A stretch of 64,000 bases of DNA from ZC4RG30 sp046047615 (GCA_046047615.1 JBJOHO010000020.1:62001-126000), one strand, 5' to 3'. Numbered from the stretch's first letter, positions 1-10,168 are shown. Notes: generated by a model not told the origin, from the sequence alone. Translations and numbers: made by a program.

Positions 1-1
1 T

Positions 2-427
2 GCCGTCCACGACTGGGAACTGGGCGTGCTCGCCGGCGACTTCGGCGGCGCCACGGTGATCGGCGTCCAGGGCGCCCGGTCGCTCACCGACCAACTCGCC
101 GTGGAGGTGGCGGCCTCGCAGTTCCTGGGCACGGCCTCCAACGGCCATCGCCTGGAGGCGGGACTCGCGCATGTCTTCGAACCCCGCTGGCGCCTCTCGC
201 CGATCGCGACCCTCGGCGCCGGACTGCTGCACGTGTCGCCCAAGGCGACCCTGGTCGAACAACCCGACCGCAATGAACAGACCGCCTATGTCGGCGCCGG
301 TGCGCGGTTGCATCTGGCACGCCGGCTGTTCGTGCGTGGCGAATACCGCCACCACACCGTGTTCGCCCGCCGCGATGCCAACGAGAGGATCGACGAATGG
401 AGACTGGGATTCGCATTCTTCTACTGA
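2..427 (+). CDS. Outer-membrane beta-barrel protein, C-terminal part
   Basis: The window opens inside this gene; about 141 residues of its C-terminal end are present in frame from base 2. The segment alternates hydrophobic and polar residues in repeated strands separated by short turns and ends in an aromatic residue (FAFFY), as expected for an outer-membrane beta-barrel. The next gene, also a beta-barrel protein, starts 31 bases before this stop, so the two are probably co-transcribed and translationally coupled. The following genes (TlpA-like thioredoxin, DUF4266, DUF3570) suggest a role in an envelope redox or secretion assembly, but no specific function can be read from the sequence. The N-terminus and signal peptide lie outside the window. 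Confidence 0.7.
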   Translation, partial: AVHDWELGVLAGDFGGATVIGVQGARSLTDQLAVEVAASQFLGTASNGHRLEAGLAHVFEPRWRLSPIATLGAGLLHVSPKATLVEQPDRNEQTAYVGAGARLHLARRLFVRGEYRHHTVFARRDANERIDEWRLGFAFFY

Positions 428-1110
428 GTCTCGCCTGTCTGTCGGCCAGCGGCTGCGCGTCGCTGAGTTGGCCGTGGCAGTCCGCCGGCATGCAGGCCGA
501 GGCTGAGGCTGAGGCAGGCGCAGCCGACGATGGCGGCGAGCCCGTCGAGCCGGGACCCAGGGTGATCGACCCGCAGGTGGGGCGGCGCGTCGTGGAGGTG
601 CCCTCCATCGACGCCAAGGACGTCGAGATCGGGCTGCTGGGCGGGGCGCTGTCGATCGAGGATTTCGGCACGGGCAGCCTCACCGGCAGCCGCGCCGCCT
701 ACCACCTCACCGAGGATCTGTTCATCGAGGGACGCTACGCCCGCTCCAACGCGGGCAAGACGAGTTTCGAGACGCTCAGCGGCACCTTGGAACTGCTGAC
801 GCCGGCGGAACGCCGCCTCAGCCACTACAACCTCTCGCTGGGCTACAACTTCCTGCCGGGACAGGTCTATCTGGGCCGCGGACGTGCGCTCAACAGCACG
901 CTCTACCTGGTCGGCGGCATGGGCGCGACGAAGTTCGCCGGCGACCAGCACTTCACGCTCAATTTCGGCGGCGGCTACCGCGTCCTGCCGACCGACTGGC
1001 TGTCGCTCTATATCGACGTGCAGGATCTCGTCTACGAGAGCGACCTGCTCGGCAAGCGCAAGCTGACCAACAACCTCGGCGCGCACCTTGGCGTCAGCGT
1101 GTATTTCTGA
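397..1110 (+). CDS. Outer-membrane beta-barrel lipoprotein
   Basis: A 237-residue protein with an N-terminal hydrophobic signal ending in a lipobox (SASGC, Cys about residue 20), so it is likely lipidated. The first 80 residues are low-complexity (Glu/Ala-rich), and the rest is a small beta-barrel with regular amphipathic strands ending in SVYF. The stretch around residues 65-80 resembles proteins annotated as outer membrane beta-barrel domain-containing, which I recall occurring next to DUF3570/DUF4266 genes. It overlaps the preceding barrel gene by 31 bp and is followed 11 bp later by a TlpA-like gene. Function unknown; probably an outer-membrane component of the same complex as its neighbours. 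Confidence 0.75.
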   Translation: METGIRILLLSLACLSASGCASLSWPWQSAGMQAEAEAEAGAADDGGEPVEPGPRVIDPQVGRRVVEVPSIDAKDVEIGLLGGALSIEDFGTGSLTGSRAAYHLTEDLFIEGRYARSNAGKTSFETLSGTLELLTPAERRLSHYNLSLGYNFLPGQVYLGRGRALNSTLYLVGGMGATKFAGDQHFTLNFGGGYRVLPTDWLSLYIDVQDLVYESDLLGKRKLTNNLGAHLGVSVYF

Positions 1111-1121
1111 GGGCCACTGCC

Positions 1122-1628
1122 ATGCGCCGCCACACCATCGCGTCCGTCATCGCCCTGGCCGGCATGCTGTGGGCAAGTCCGCCTGCGCAGTCCATGCCGG
1201 CCAGTGGCACCCCGGCTCCGGCCTTCGAGCTGCCGACCCTGCAAGGACACCCCCTGGCGCTGGCTTCGCTGCGCGGGCAGGTCGTCCTCGTCAACTTCTG
1301 GGCAACCTGGTGCGGTCCCTGCCGCCAGGAGATGCCGCTGCTGGAGCAGATGCACCGCAAGTACCAGCCTCTGGGCGTCACGGTCCTTGGCGTGAACGTC
1401 GAGCCGGACAGCGCCACGGCCCTGCAGTGGCTGCAGACGCGGCCGGTGAGTTTCCCGGTGGTATCCGACAAGGACGGCGCAGTCAGCCGCCTCTACGGGG
1501 TCCCCGGCATGCCCGGCACCGTGATCCTCGACCGCAAGGGCGTGGTGCGTTTCGCGCATGCGGGTTACCGGGCCGGCGACGAGACGCTCTACCTCGACCA
1601 GCTCCGCAAGCTGGCGCGCGAGCCATGA
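1122..1628 (+). CDS. TlpA-like periplasmic thioredoxin (disulfide reductase)
   Basis: A 168-residue exported thioredoxin. Residues 1-24 form a signal peptide (positively charged start, hydrophobic core, cleavage near AQS). The AhpC/TSA-Redoxin fold follows, with the active-site pair Cys64-Cys67 in WCGPC and a cis-proline loop at GMPGT. The TlpA/ResA/CcmG family keeps specific periplasmic cysteines reduced. The next gene, overlapping its stop by ATGA, encodes a lipoprotein whose C-terminus carries two cysteines in a CxC motif. The inferred job is therefore reduction of those cysteines before metal or cofactor loading. A general cytochrome c maturation role is less likely because no ccm genes are nearby. 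Confidence 0.9.
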   Translation: MRRHTIASVIALAGMLWASPPAQSMPASGTPAPAFELPTLQGHPLALASLRGQVVLVNFWATWCGPCRQEMPLLEQMHRKYQPLGVTVLGVNVEPDSATALQWLQTRPVSFPVVSDKDGAVSRLYGVPGMPGTVILDRKGVVRFAHAGYRAGDETLYLDQLRKLAREP

Positions 1629-1876
1629 GCCGCAGCGCGCCGGACAGTCCGCGGCGGCTGGCAGGACTGTCGTGCCTCGCTGCGGCTTTGGCGCTGCAGG
1701 CCTGCACCTCGATAGAGCCGTGGGTGAAGCCCTATGAGCGCGAGCGGCTGGCCGATCCGCTGATGGCGCTGGACCGTGATGCCGTGAGCAGCGCGTACCG
1801 CGACCACGTGCACGAGGTGCGCGAGGCCGCGCGTGGCGCGACCGGTGGTGCAGGCGGCGGATGCGGGTGCAATTGA
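1625..1876 (+). CDS. DUF4266 small Cys-tailed lipoprotein
   Basis: An 83-residue protein whose start overlaps the thioredoxin stop (ATGA). The N-terminus is a lipoprotein signal with lipobox LQAC (Cys27). A short charged region (PWVKPYERERLADPLM) matches the DUF4266 pattern. The extreme C-terminus is Gly-rich and ends Cys80-Gly-Cys82-Asn. The conserved CxC tail is the only obvious ligand site and could bind metal or form a redox-active pair served by the upstream TlpA protein. The tail also contains a GAT tripeptide, faintly like the SGAT core used by ApbE flavin transferases; an apbE gene lies 2 kb away. This is hypothesis only. The downstream DUF3570 gene starts at the stop codon (TGATG). 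Confidence 0.85.
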   Translation: MSRSAPDSPRRLAGLSCLAAALALQACTSIEPWVKPYERERLADPLMALDRDAVSSAYRDHVHEVREAARGATGGAGGGCGCN

Positions 1877-3054
1877 TGATGTGTACACCACCGGAACGTC
1901 GCAGGCCGGCACCCTGGCCCATGAGGTGGCTGTGGCTGTGGCTGCTGCCCGCAGCCACGCTGGCCACCGCAGGCACGCTGCCCGAGGAGCGCGCCGACCT
2001 GCTCTACCACCGTTACAGCGGCGGTGGCGTCACGGTCGACGGCCCGTCGATGCTGGTGCGCAAGCAGTTCGGCGAGAGCGTTTCCGTCAGCGCGAACTAC
2101 TACGTCGACCTCATCTCCAGTGCATCCGTCGATGTCGTCACGACTGCCAGCCCCTACACCGAGGAACGGGAGCAGAAGAGCCTGGCAGTGGATTACCTTC
2201 GCGGCCAGTCGACGTATTCAGCCGGCGTCGTCAACAGCAGCGAGAGCGACTACGTCGCCGACACCGCATGGGTCTCGGTCGCCCATGAGATGTTCGGCGA
2301 CATGACCACCGTGACCTTGGGCTATTCCCAGGGGCGTGACGAGATCGGCAAGCGCGGCGACCCGCTGTTCCGCGAACAGCTTGACCGCCGCAACTACCGC
2401 TTCGGCCTGACGCAGGTGCTGACGCGCGAACTGCTGGCGGGCGTGAACCTGGAAACCATCACCGAGCAGGGCTACCTGCAGAGTCCCTACCGCTCGCTGC
2501 GCTACCTCACACCCCAGCCGGGTCTCTGGGCCTATGGCCCCGAGCAATATCCGGGCACGCGCACCAGCACCGCCGCGGCCGCGCGGCTGAAAGGCTACTT
2601 GCCGTGGCGCGCCAGCGCCGAGCTGCACTACCGCTACTTCACCGACACCTGGGGCGTGCGTGCACACACGGCGGGGCTGGAATACCTGCACCCGGTGGGC
2701 GACCGCTGGACCTTGAGCGGCCGCTACCGGCACTACAGGCAGGGCGCGGCGGATTTCTACGCGGACCTGTTCCCGCGCGCCGATGCGCAGAACTTCATGG
2801 GCCGCGACAAGGAATATTCGACCTTCCGCAGCCATGCGCTCGGCCTGGGGGCCAGTTACCGCCTCCCTTGGCAAGGTCCACGCTGGCTGGCGCGCAGCGC
2901 GGTGACGCTGCAACTGGACCGCAGCAGCACGCGCTACCAGGATTTCCGCAACCTTGTCGGACGTCCGCCGGGCTCCGGGACCACGCCGGGCACCGAGCCG
3001 CTCTATGCGCTCGATGCCACGGTGGTGCAGGTGTACCTGTCGGCCTGGTACTGA
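1876..3054 (+). CDS. DUF3570 outer-membrane protein
   Basis: A 392-residue exported protein. The start chosen is the ATG overlapping the preceding stop (TGATG); an internal ATG at 1921 gives a more compact signal peptide with a Trp/Leu-rich core and is a serious alternative. After cleavage near ATAG the mature protein opens with ADLLYHRYSGGGVTVDGPS and continues with SANYYVD and DVVTTASPYTE, which are hallmark DUF3570 segments. The remainder is a long series of beta-strands ending in SAWY, typical of a large outer-membrane barrel. DUF3570 genes commonly sit beside DUF4266 and thioredoxin genes, as here. The biochemical function of the family is not established to my knowledge. Confidence 0.88.
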   Translation: MMCTPPERRRPAPWPMRWLWLWLLPAATLATAGTLPEERADLLYHRYSGGGVTVDGPSMLVRKQFGESVSVSANYYVDLISSASVDVVTTASPYTEEREQKSLAVDYLRGQSTYSAGVVNSSESDYVADTAWVSVAHEMFGDMTTVTLGYSQGRDEIGKRGDPLFREQLDRRNYRFGLTQVLTRELLAGVNLETITEQGYLQSPYRSLRYLTPQPGLWAYGPEQYPGTRTSTAAAARLKGYLPWRASAELHYRYFTDTWGVRAHTAGLEYLHPVGDRWTLSGRYRHYRQGAADFYADLFPRADAQNFMGRDKEYSTFRSHALGLGASYRLPWQGPRWLARSAVTLQLDRSSTRYQDFRNLVGRPPGSGTTPGTEPLYALDATVVQVYLSAWY

Positions 3055-3081
3055 GGCGTCGCCGTCAGCCGAGGTGACGCC
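3055..3081. terminator. GC-rich hairpin between convergent genes
   Basis: Arms at 3055-3063 and 3073-3081 pair over 9 bp (one G-T) around a 9-nt loop. The hairpin sits between the DUF3570 stop and the convergent esterase stop, so it could end transcription in both directions. There is no T-tract, and one arm lies within the esterase's last codons, so confidence is moderate. Confidence 0.4.
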
Positions 3082-3955
3082 GCAGGAAGCGGCCGGCGGC
3101 CTGCAGGGCTTCGCGGCCTTCCGGCAGCATGAACGAGAAGAAGTGCCAGACGTGCACCATGTCCGGCCAGACCTCCAGCGTGACGGGCACGTCGGCATGC
3201 GCTGCCACGCCGGCCAGGCGCGTGGCATCGTCGAGCAGGATCTCCGCGCTGCCGACCTGCAGCAGCAGGGGCGGCAGGCCCCGCAGGTCGGCGTGCAGGG
3301 GCGAAGCCAGCGGATGGGTGGCCGATTGGCCCTGCAGATACTGCCCGGCCATGTACAGCAGGCCCTCCCGGGCGAGCGACGGATCCACTGCCGCCTTCGA
3401 CACGGCCGAGGCGCCTGTGCAGGCCAGATCCACCCACGGCGAGATGCACAGCGCAGCGGCGGGAAGTGGCAGGCCGGCGTCACGCGCGGCCACGAGCAGC
3501 GAGACCACGAGGCCACCGCCGGCGGAATCACCCGCCAGCACGATGTCCCGCGCCGCCATGCCCTGCGCGAGCAAAGCCTTGTAGGCCGCCAAGGCCGTAT
3601 CAACGGCCGCCGGGAATGGCTGCTCCGGCGCGAGCGCATAGTCGACGGAGATCGCACGCAGGTTCGCGGCGCGCCCCAACTCGGCGCTGAGCGTGCGGTA
3701 ATCCTGCGCACTGCCCACCACAAAAGCACCGCCATGCAGGTAGACCAGCGCCTGGTCCGTGCGCGCACCGGGACTGGTCGAGGCCAGTGCCGGCACGCCG
3801 CCGAGTTCGATGCGTTCAAAATGGAGATCAGGGGCGACAGGCGCCGCTGCCACCATCGCCGAGAAGCTGGCGCGGGCCTCTGGCGGTGGCGCCGACAGGT
3901 CCGGCCCTCCGGCGCGCAATCCTGCGACCAGTTGCTGCAATGCCTCGCTCGTCAT
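3065..3955 (-). CDS. Alpha/beta-hydrolase, HSL-type esterase
   Basis: A 296-residue cytoplasmic esterase/lipase of the hormone-sensitive lipase family (alpha/beta-hydrolase fold 3). It carries the oxyanion-hole motif HGG (74-76), the nucleophile elbow GDSAGG with Ser144, a probable acid in the SAEILLDD segment (Asp242) and catalytic His268 in DMVHVWH. No signal peptide is seen from the chosen ATG at 3955; in-frame starts upstream at 3982 and 3991 would add a non-conserved leader. Such enzymes hydrolyse short-chain acyl esters. The natural substrate cannot be inferred. It ends convergently against the DUF3570 gene and is followed downstream by nothing on its own strand. Confidence 0.88.
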   Translation of the reverse strand: MTSEALQQLVAGLRAGGPDLSAPPPEARASFSAMVAAAPVAPDLHFERIELGGVPALASTSPGARTDQALVYLHGGAFVVGSAQDYRTLSAELGRAANLRAISVDYALAPEQPFPAAVDTALAAYKALLAQGMAARDIVLAGDSAGGGLVVSLLVAARDAGLPLPAAALCISPWVDLACTGASAVSKAAVDPSLAREGLLYMAGQYLQGQSATHPLASPLHADLRGLPPLLLQVGSAEILLDDATRLAGVAAHADVPVTLEVWPDMVHVWHFFSFMLPEGREALQAAGRFLRRHLG

Positions 3956-4012
3956 GCTGCCCCCAGACTGCGCGCACGACATGTGCGGCAACAGGGCCGG
4001 AGTATCAGCCGC

Positions 4013-4996
4013 TCAGCGCACTGCTGGCAACGCGGGCGGCGCGAGGCCTGCCGAGTAGTGCACCTTGCCCGCGGCATCGATGACGACCGCGTCCGCGTCA
4101 GGTTGCGCGTTGATGAAACGCAGGCCCGCCTCGGCGCCGAGGATGAACACCGTCTTGGACAGGCCGTCGGTGCGTGTGGCGTTGGAGGCGATGATGGTGA
4201 CGCTGCGCAGGGCATGCGGGGAGCGCCCGGTCCGCGGGTTGATGATGTGGTGATGGCGCTCGCCGCCTTCGTCGAAGTAGCGCTCGTAGTCCCCGGAGGT
4301 GGAGAACGCGGCGTCCTGCAGCGGCACGCGCAGCACGACGCGGTCGCTGCGGTCCGGATCGCGGATGCCCACCATCCAGGGCTTGCCGAAGCGGTCGCCC
4401 GCCACGCGCGTGTCGCCACCGGCATTGACCATCGCCCGCCCGAAACCATGCTGGCGCAGGATGGCGATGCCGCGGTCCACGGCGTGGCCCTTGGCGATGC
4501 CGCCGAGGTCGATGCGCATGCCCGGTCGGCCGAAGGCGATGGTGCGCGCCACCGGATCGAGCTTGAGCTGGCGGTAATCGACGCCCGGCAGCGCAGCCGC
4601 GATCGCGGCGTCATCGGGCCGCTGGCGCTGCCGGTAGTCGTAGAGGTAGCCGACGCTGGCGTAGGTGATGTCGAAAGCACCCTGGGACAGCGCCGAATAC
4701 TGCTGGGCCGTGGCGACGAGGTCGTACAACTCCTGCGACACCGGCACAGGGCGGGTCGCGGCCTCGGCGTTGACGCGGGAGAGTTCCGAGTCAGGCCGGT
4801 AGGTAGACATCAAACGGTCGATGCGCCGCATGTCGGCAAACACGGCCTCGATGGCTTGTTCGCCGCGGGCAGCCTCCGCGGCCCAGACTTCCACCGCGCA
4901 GCGGGTGCCCATGATGGCCGCCTCGCGGTACAGCCACTCCGCCTGCGCGGCAGGCGCGCACAGGATCAGCAGGAGTGCGGCAAGTCGAGTCGCCAT
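4013..4996 (-). CDS. apbE: ApbE FAD:protein FMN transferase
   Basis: A 327-residue exported protein with a 19-residue signal peptide (cleaved after AQA). ApbE proteins transfer FMN from FAD onto a Thr or Ser of target proteins in the periplasm, in a Mg-dependent reaction. Family segments seen are MGTRCAVEVW, the IDLGGIAKGHAVD FAD-binding loop, NAGGD and the metal-site region ATRTDGLSK. No classic target (NqrB/C, RnfG) is in the window. The nearest periplasmic redox proteins are the TlpA-DUF4266-DUF3570 set just upstream on the other strand, which makes that locus a candidate target. Its start has a CATAAT hexamer 8 nt upstream and no Shine-Dalgarno sequence. Confidence 0.93.
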   Translation of the reverse strand: MATRLAALLLILCAPAAQAEWLYREAAIMGTRCAVEVWAAEAARGEQAIEAVFADMRRIDRLMSTYRPDSELSRVNAEAATRPVPVSQELYDLVATAQQYSALSQGAFDITYASVGYLYDYRQRQRPDDAAIAAALPGVDYRQLKLDPVARTIAFGRPGMRIDLGGIAKGHAVDRGIAILRQHGFGRAMVNAGGDTRVAGDRFGKPWMVGIRDPDRSDRVVLRVPLQDAAFSTSGDYERYFDEGGERHHHIINPRTGRSPHALRSVTIIASNATRTDGLSKTVFILGAEAGLRFINAQPDADAVVIDAAGKVHYSAGLAPPALPAVR

Positions 4997-5004
4997 GGGC
5001 CGAC

Positions 5005-5010
5005 ATTATG
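5005..5010 (-). promoter_or_regulatory. -10-like CATAAT, leaderless apbE start
   Basis: On the minus strand CATAAT lies 8 nt before the apbE ATG with no Shine-Dalgarno sequence between. A transcript starting 6-8 nt after it would begin at or next to the start codon. The -35 region is weak (CTTACC-like). Confidence 0.45.
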
Positions 5011-5073
5011 ACCGCGCAGGCGGCTCGGGTAAGCTTGTCGCCATTCAACGCCACACCCCTGTGAGGTCCGCAC

Positions 5074-5898
5074 ATGGCCTGGAACCTGTGTCGCGCGGCG
5101 CTGCTGCCGCTGTTCTGCCTGGCTGCGCTGATGGCCACCGGTGTCGCCCGGGCCCAGGCGCGCGAGGAATCGCGCGTGCTGATCGCCACCGAGGTCCTGG
5201 AGGAACTGCGCGGGCAGCGCGACAACTTCATCCCCGACCGGATCCTGCAGCGTGCCTACGGCATCGCCGTGATCCCGGACGTGAAGAAGGCGGCCTTCGT
5301 CGTCGGCGTGCGCCACGGCAACGGCGTGCTGATGGTCCGCGATGCCCGCGGCCGCTTCAGCCAGCCCGTGTTCGTTTCCCTGGCCGGCGGCAGCTTCGGC
5401 TGGCAGATCGGCGCCCAGGCCACCGACATCGTGCTGGTGTTCACCACACGGCGCGGCGTGGAAGGTCTGGCCGACGGCAAGCTGACCTTGGGCGCCGGGG
5501 CCTCGGTGGCGGCAGGGCCGATGGGGCGCAGCGGCGAAGCCGCTGCCGGCGTCGACGCCGAAGTCTTCAGCTATTCGCGCAGCCGCGGGCTGTTCGCCGG
5601 ACTCGCCCTCGACGGTACCTCCCTCAGCATCGACAACAAGGCCAACGGCATCTTCTATGGCCGTCCCGGCGTGCTGGCCTCCGACATCATGTCCGGCGCG
5701 GTCACCAAGGACAGCCCGTCGGTGCGCCGGCTGCTGGCCGCCATCGCCTCGAGCACCAACGAGACCGCAGCCCAGTCGCCGCCACCGCCGGCCACCCCTG
5801 CAGCGCCCGCGGCACCGGCCGCGCCCGCGCAACCCGCAGGTGGCCCGGCACAAAGCTTCCCGCTGGAAGACAGGTCCCCGGGGTCCTCGCCGCACTGA
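5074..5898 (+). CDS. SYLF (Ysc84) domain protein, secreted
   Basis: A 274-residue protein with a cleavable signal peptide (about residues 1-27, ending ARAQA). It has one SYLF/Ysc84 domain (about 35-230): the segments AYGIAVIPDVKKAAFVVG and GSFGWQIGAQATD are typical. SYLF proteins bind phosphoinositides and actin in eukaryotes; the bacterial periplasmic members are of unknown function and are often annotated as lipid-binding. The last 45 residues are an Ala/Pro-rich linker that looks disordered. GGTAAGCT at 5028-5035 could be a -10 element giving a leader of about 30 nt, with a weak GTGAGG ribosome-binding site. It is transcribed divergently from apbE across a 77-bp gap. Confidence 0.85.
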   Translation: MAWNLCRAALLPLFCLAALMATGVARAQAREESRVLIATEVLEELRGQRDNFIPDRILQRAYGIAVIPDVKKAAFVVGVRHGNGVLMVRDARGRFSQPVFVSLAGGSFGWQIGAQATDIVLVFTTRRGVEGLADGKLTLGAGASVAAGPMGRSGEAAAGVDAEVFSYSRSRGLFAGLALDGTSLSIDNKANGIFYGRPGVLASDIMSGAVTKDSPSVRRLLAAIASSTNETAAQSPPPPATPAAPAAPAAPAQPAGGPAQSFPLEDRSPGSSPH

Positions 5899-5931
5899 AC
5901 CAGCGCAGCACCCCTCCGCCGCGCGCGGGGT

Positions 5932-6843
5932 TCAGGTCCCGGCGGGCGCCAGCCACCACAGCGCCAGCGGCACGTAGGCCAGGCCCAGCAGCACGGACAA
6001 GGAAGCGGCGCTGGCCGCCGCCTCGCGGTCGAGATTCTCGCGGTTGGCCACCGCCAGCACGGTGAAGCCGATCGGGGCGGCGCAGGCGAGCAGCAGCACC
6101 GAGGCCGTCGCCCCCGACAGGCCGAACGCTGTCACCACGGCGGCCCCCACGGCCGCTCCCAAACCGATGCGGATCACCACCGGCCAGAGCACGCGCGCCG
6201 CGCGCAGCAGCTTCAGGTCGAACATCACGCCCATGGCCAGAACCACCAGCAACAGGATGAGGCGCCCGGTCCAGCCCAGGACTGCGCCCACCTCGGGCCA
6301 CCAGGCCCAGCCCGCCAGGTTCATCGCCAGCGCAGCGAGCACGGCCCACAGCGGCGGGAAGCCCAGCACACGCCGGGCCAGGGACCCGGCATCGGTGGCG
6401 TGACCGCCATGCAGCGCGCCCACCACATACAGCACGCTGCCCTGCATCAGTGAATTGCCGATGTCGAAGAGGGCCAGCCGGGCGACGGCCTCCGGGCCCC
6501 AGGCGGCAATGACGAACGGGAACAGGAAGCCGGCGTTGATCGACATGCTGCAGATGATGAAGGCGCCCCGCGAGGCGGTCGGCAGCCCGAGTTGCCGCCC
6601 CAGCCACCAGGCCACGCCCAACTGCAACGCCATCAGGCTGGCCGCGGTGAGCGGCAACAGTGCCAGGTCCGCCCGCAGCGGCACCTTGCTGACGTCGGCG
6701 AGCAGCAGTGCCGGCAGGCCCACGTAGATCACCAGCTGCAGCAGCCGGCCGGCCTGTGGCGGCCCCAGCCAGCCGCGCCGGCGCGCCAGCATGCCGGCGG
6801 CAAACAGAAGCAGGAGGCAGGCAACCTGGATCTGGACGGGCAT
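5932..6843 (-). CDS. AEC family permease
   Basis: A 303-residue integral membrane protein with about ten hydrophobic segments arranged as two five-helix halves, as in the auxin-efflux-carrier (AEC) family. The Asn/Gly-containing stretch SMSINAGFLFPF in the first half and the CAAPIGFTVLAV repeat in the second half fit the family. The start at 6843 was chosen because upstream codons lack a hydrophobic context. AEC members export small organic acids or amino-acid derivatives. The substrate is unknown. It converges on the SYLF gene and diverges from icd. Confidence 0.85.
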   Translation of the reverse strand: MPVQIQVACLLLLFAAGMLARRRGWLGPPQAGRLLQLVIYVGLPALLLADVSKVPLRADLALLPLTAASLMALQLGVAWWLGRQLGLPTASRGAFIICSMSINAGFLFPFVIAAWGPEAVARLALFDIGNSLMQGSVLYVVGALHGGHATDAGSLARRVLGFPPLWAVLAALAMNLAGWAWWPEVGAVLGWTGRLILLLVVLAMGVMFDLKLLRAARVLWPVVIRIGLGAAVGAAVVTAFGLSGATASVLLLACAAPIGFTVLAVANRENLDREAAASAASLSVLLGLAYVPLALWWLAPAGT

Positions 6844-6878
6844 GTGCGCTTCTCCACGGGCCGGACGTTGGCGCCGGG

Positions 6879-6884
6879 TATAAT
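6879..6884 (+). promoter_or_regulatory. Consensus -10 box for icd
   Basis: A perfect TATAAT lies 54 nt before the icd ATG in the 95-bp gap between the AEC gene and icd. No good -35 hexamer is visible at 17 nt. The resulting leader of about 45 nt contains a CAAGGA ribosome-binding site. This is the only perfect TATAAT I noticed upstream of a gene here, fitting a strongly expressed TCA-cycle gene. Confidence 0.6.
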
Positions 6885-6938
6885 GCCGCATTTGACACGA
6901 TGCACCGGCCAATTCCGGCCGGCCACAAGGACCGACCG

Positions 6939-9164
<2,226 letters not shown>

Positions 9165-9179
9165 GGGCGGCGGTGACCG

Positions 9180-9833
9180 TCAGGCGCCCGCCGCCGTTCC
9201 TGGCGGGTAGCTGATGCCGCAACCGCCGATGCCGCAGTAGCCATCAGGGTTCTTGTGCAGGTACTGCTGGTGGTAGTCCTCGGCGTAATAGAACGTCGGG
9301 GCGTCCTCGATCGCCGTGGTGATGGGGCCGCGACCGCCGGCTGTCAGCGCCTGCTGGTAGGCCGCGCGGGCGGATTCGGCCGCAGCGCGCTGCGCCGCAT
9401 CGTGCACGTGGATCACGGAACGGTACTGCGTGCCGACGTCATTGCCCTGGCGCATGCCCTGGGTCGGGTCGTGCGCTTCCCAGAACGTGCGCAGCAAGGC
9501 CTCGTAGCTGATCACGCTGGGATCGTGGACGACCAGCACCACCTCGGCGTGGCCCGTCATGCCGCTGCACACTTCCTTGTAGGTGGGATTGGGGGTGTGG
9601 CCACCGGCGTAGCCGACGGCCGTGACATGCACGCCGGGCAGGCGCCAGAACAGGCGCTCCGCGCCCCAGAAACAGCCCATGCCGAACACCGCGCGCTGCA
9701 GCGGCGGCGCAAACGGCGGCTTCATGCTGTGGCCGCTGACGGCGTGGACCGGATCCAGTGGCAGGGATTGGGAACGGCCGGCAAGGGCCTCGCTGGGGTC
9801 CGGCAACCGGCCGGGACGGTGGAAAATGCTCAT
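9180..9833 (-). CDS. msrA: Peptide methionine sulfoxide reductase A
   Basis: A 217-residue MsrA that reduces the S-epimer of methionine sulfoxide in proteins with thioredoxin as electron source. The catalytic motif GCFWGAE is present at about residues 52-58, preceded by a 40-residue extension like that of the longer MsrA subgroup (E. coli MsrA). Other family segments are GYAGGHTPNPTYKEVCSGMTGHAE and QYRSVI. The C-terminal GYCGIGGCGISYPP contains two cysteines suited to act as resolving residues. The start at 9833 was chosen because the upstream in-frame extension shows no homology. It diverges from a small hypothetical gene. Confidence 0.95.
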   Translation of the reverse strand: MSIFHRPGRLPDPSEALAGRSQSLPLDPVHAVSGHSMKPPFAPPLQRAVFGMGCFWGAERLFWRLPGVHVTAVGYAGGHTPNPTYKEVCSGMTGHAEVVLVVHDPSVISYEALLRTFWEAHDPTQGMRQGNDVGTQYRSVIHVHDAAQRAAAESARAAYQQALTAGGRGPITTAIEDAPTFYYAEDYHQQYLHKNPDGYCGIGGCGISYPPGTAAGA

Positions 9834-9880
9834 GGCGGGCAAGATCGCCGCAACGCCACGCCAATGCAAGCCGGCGCGGG

Positions 9881-9886
9881 TATCAT
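9881..9886 (+). promoter_or_regulatory. -10-like TATCAT, leaderless start
   Basis: TATCAT is followed by exactly 6 nt and then the ATG of the 87-residue gene, with no Shine-Dalgarno sequence between. This fits transcription starting at the initiation codon. No clear -35 hexamer is present. Confidence 0.5.
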
Positions 9887-9892
9887 CCGCGC

Positions 9893-10156
9893 ATGGCCAT
9901 CCAATCCCTCCACAACCTCCGCCAGGCGCCCGCAACGCTGCGTCCGTACGGCGTGCGCGTCAGCCTCAATGCCAATGATCCCTTCCGCAAGCTGCTGGGC
10001 CCGGACTGGCAGCGCGAGCACTGGTACGCCACGGCCACCGAGCGTGACGCGGCCCTTGAGGAGATGGGCCGGCGGCACGACTACTCGCGTCCGCTGGACC
10101 GTCCGGCGCTGGTGTTCACGCGCATCGAGAAGCTCGCCGACAGCCGCCTGCGCTGA
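9893..10156 (+). CDS. Small conserved hypothetical protein
   Basis: An 87-residue soluble protein (MAIQSLHNLRQAPATLRPYG) with a basic, aromatic-rich middle (DWQREHWYATATERDAALEEM) and no signal peptide or membrane segment. I do not recognise a named domain. Support for it being real comes from good codon use, the TATCAT hexamer 6 nt before its ATG, and its position in an otherwise empty gap between msrA and the convergent phospholipase gene. Confidence 0.7.
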   Translation: MAIQSLHNLRQAPATLRPYGVRVSLNANDPFRKLLGPDWQREHWYATATERDAALEEMGRRHDYSRPLDRPALVFTRIEKLADSRLR

Positions 10157-10168
10157 TCGTTCGTCGCT

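Noticed and set aside
2954..5011. 685-codon open frame on the plus strand over the esterase and apbE genes
   Set aside because: It is opposite two clear enzymes and shows no recognisable domain; a shadow frame of high-GC DNA.
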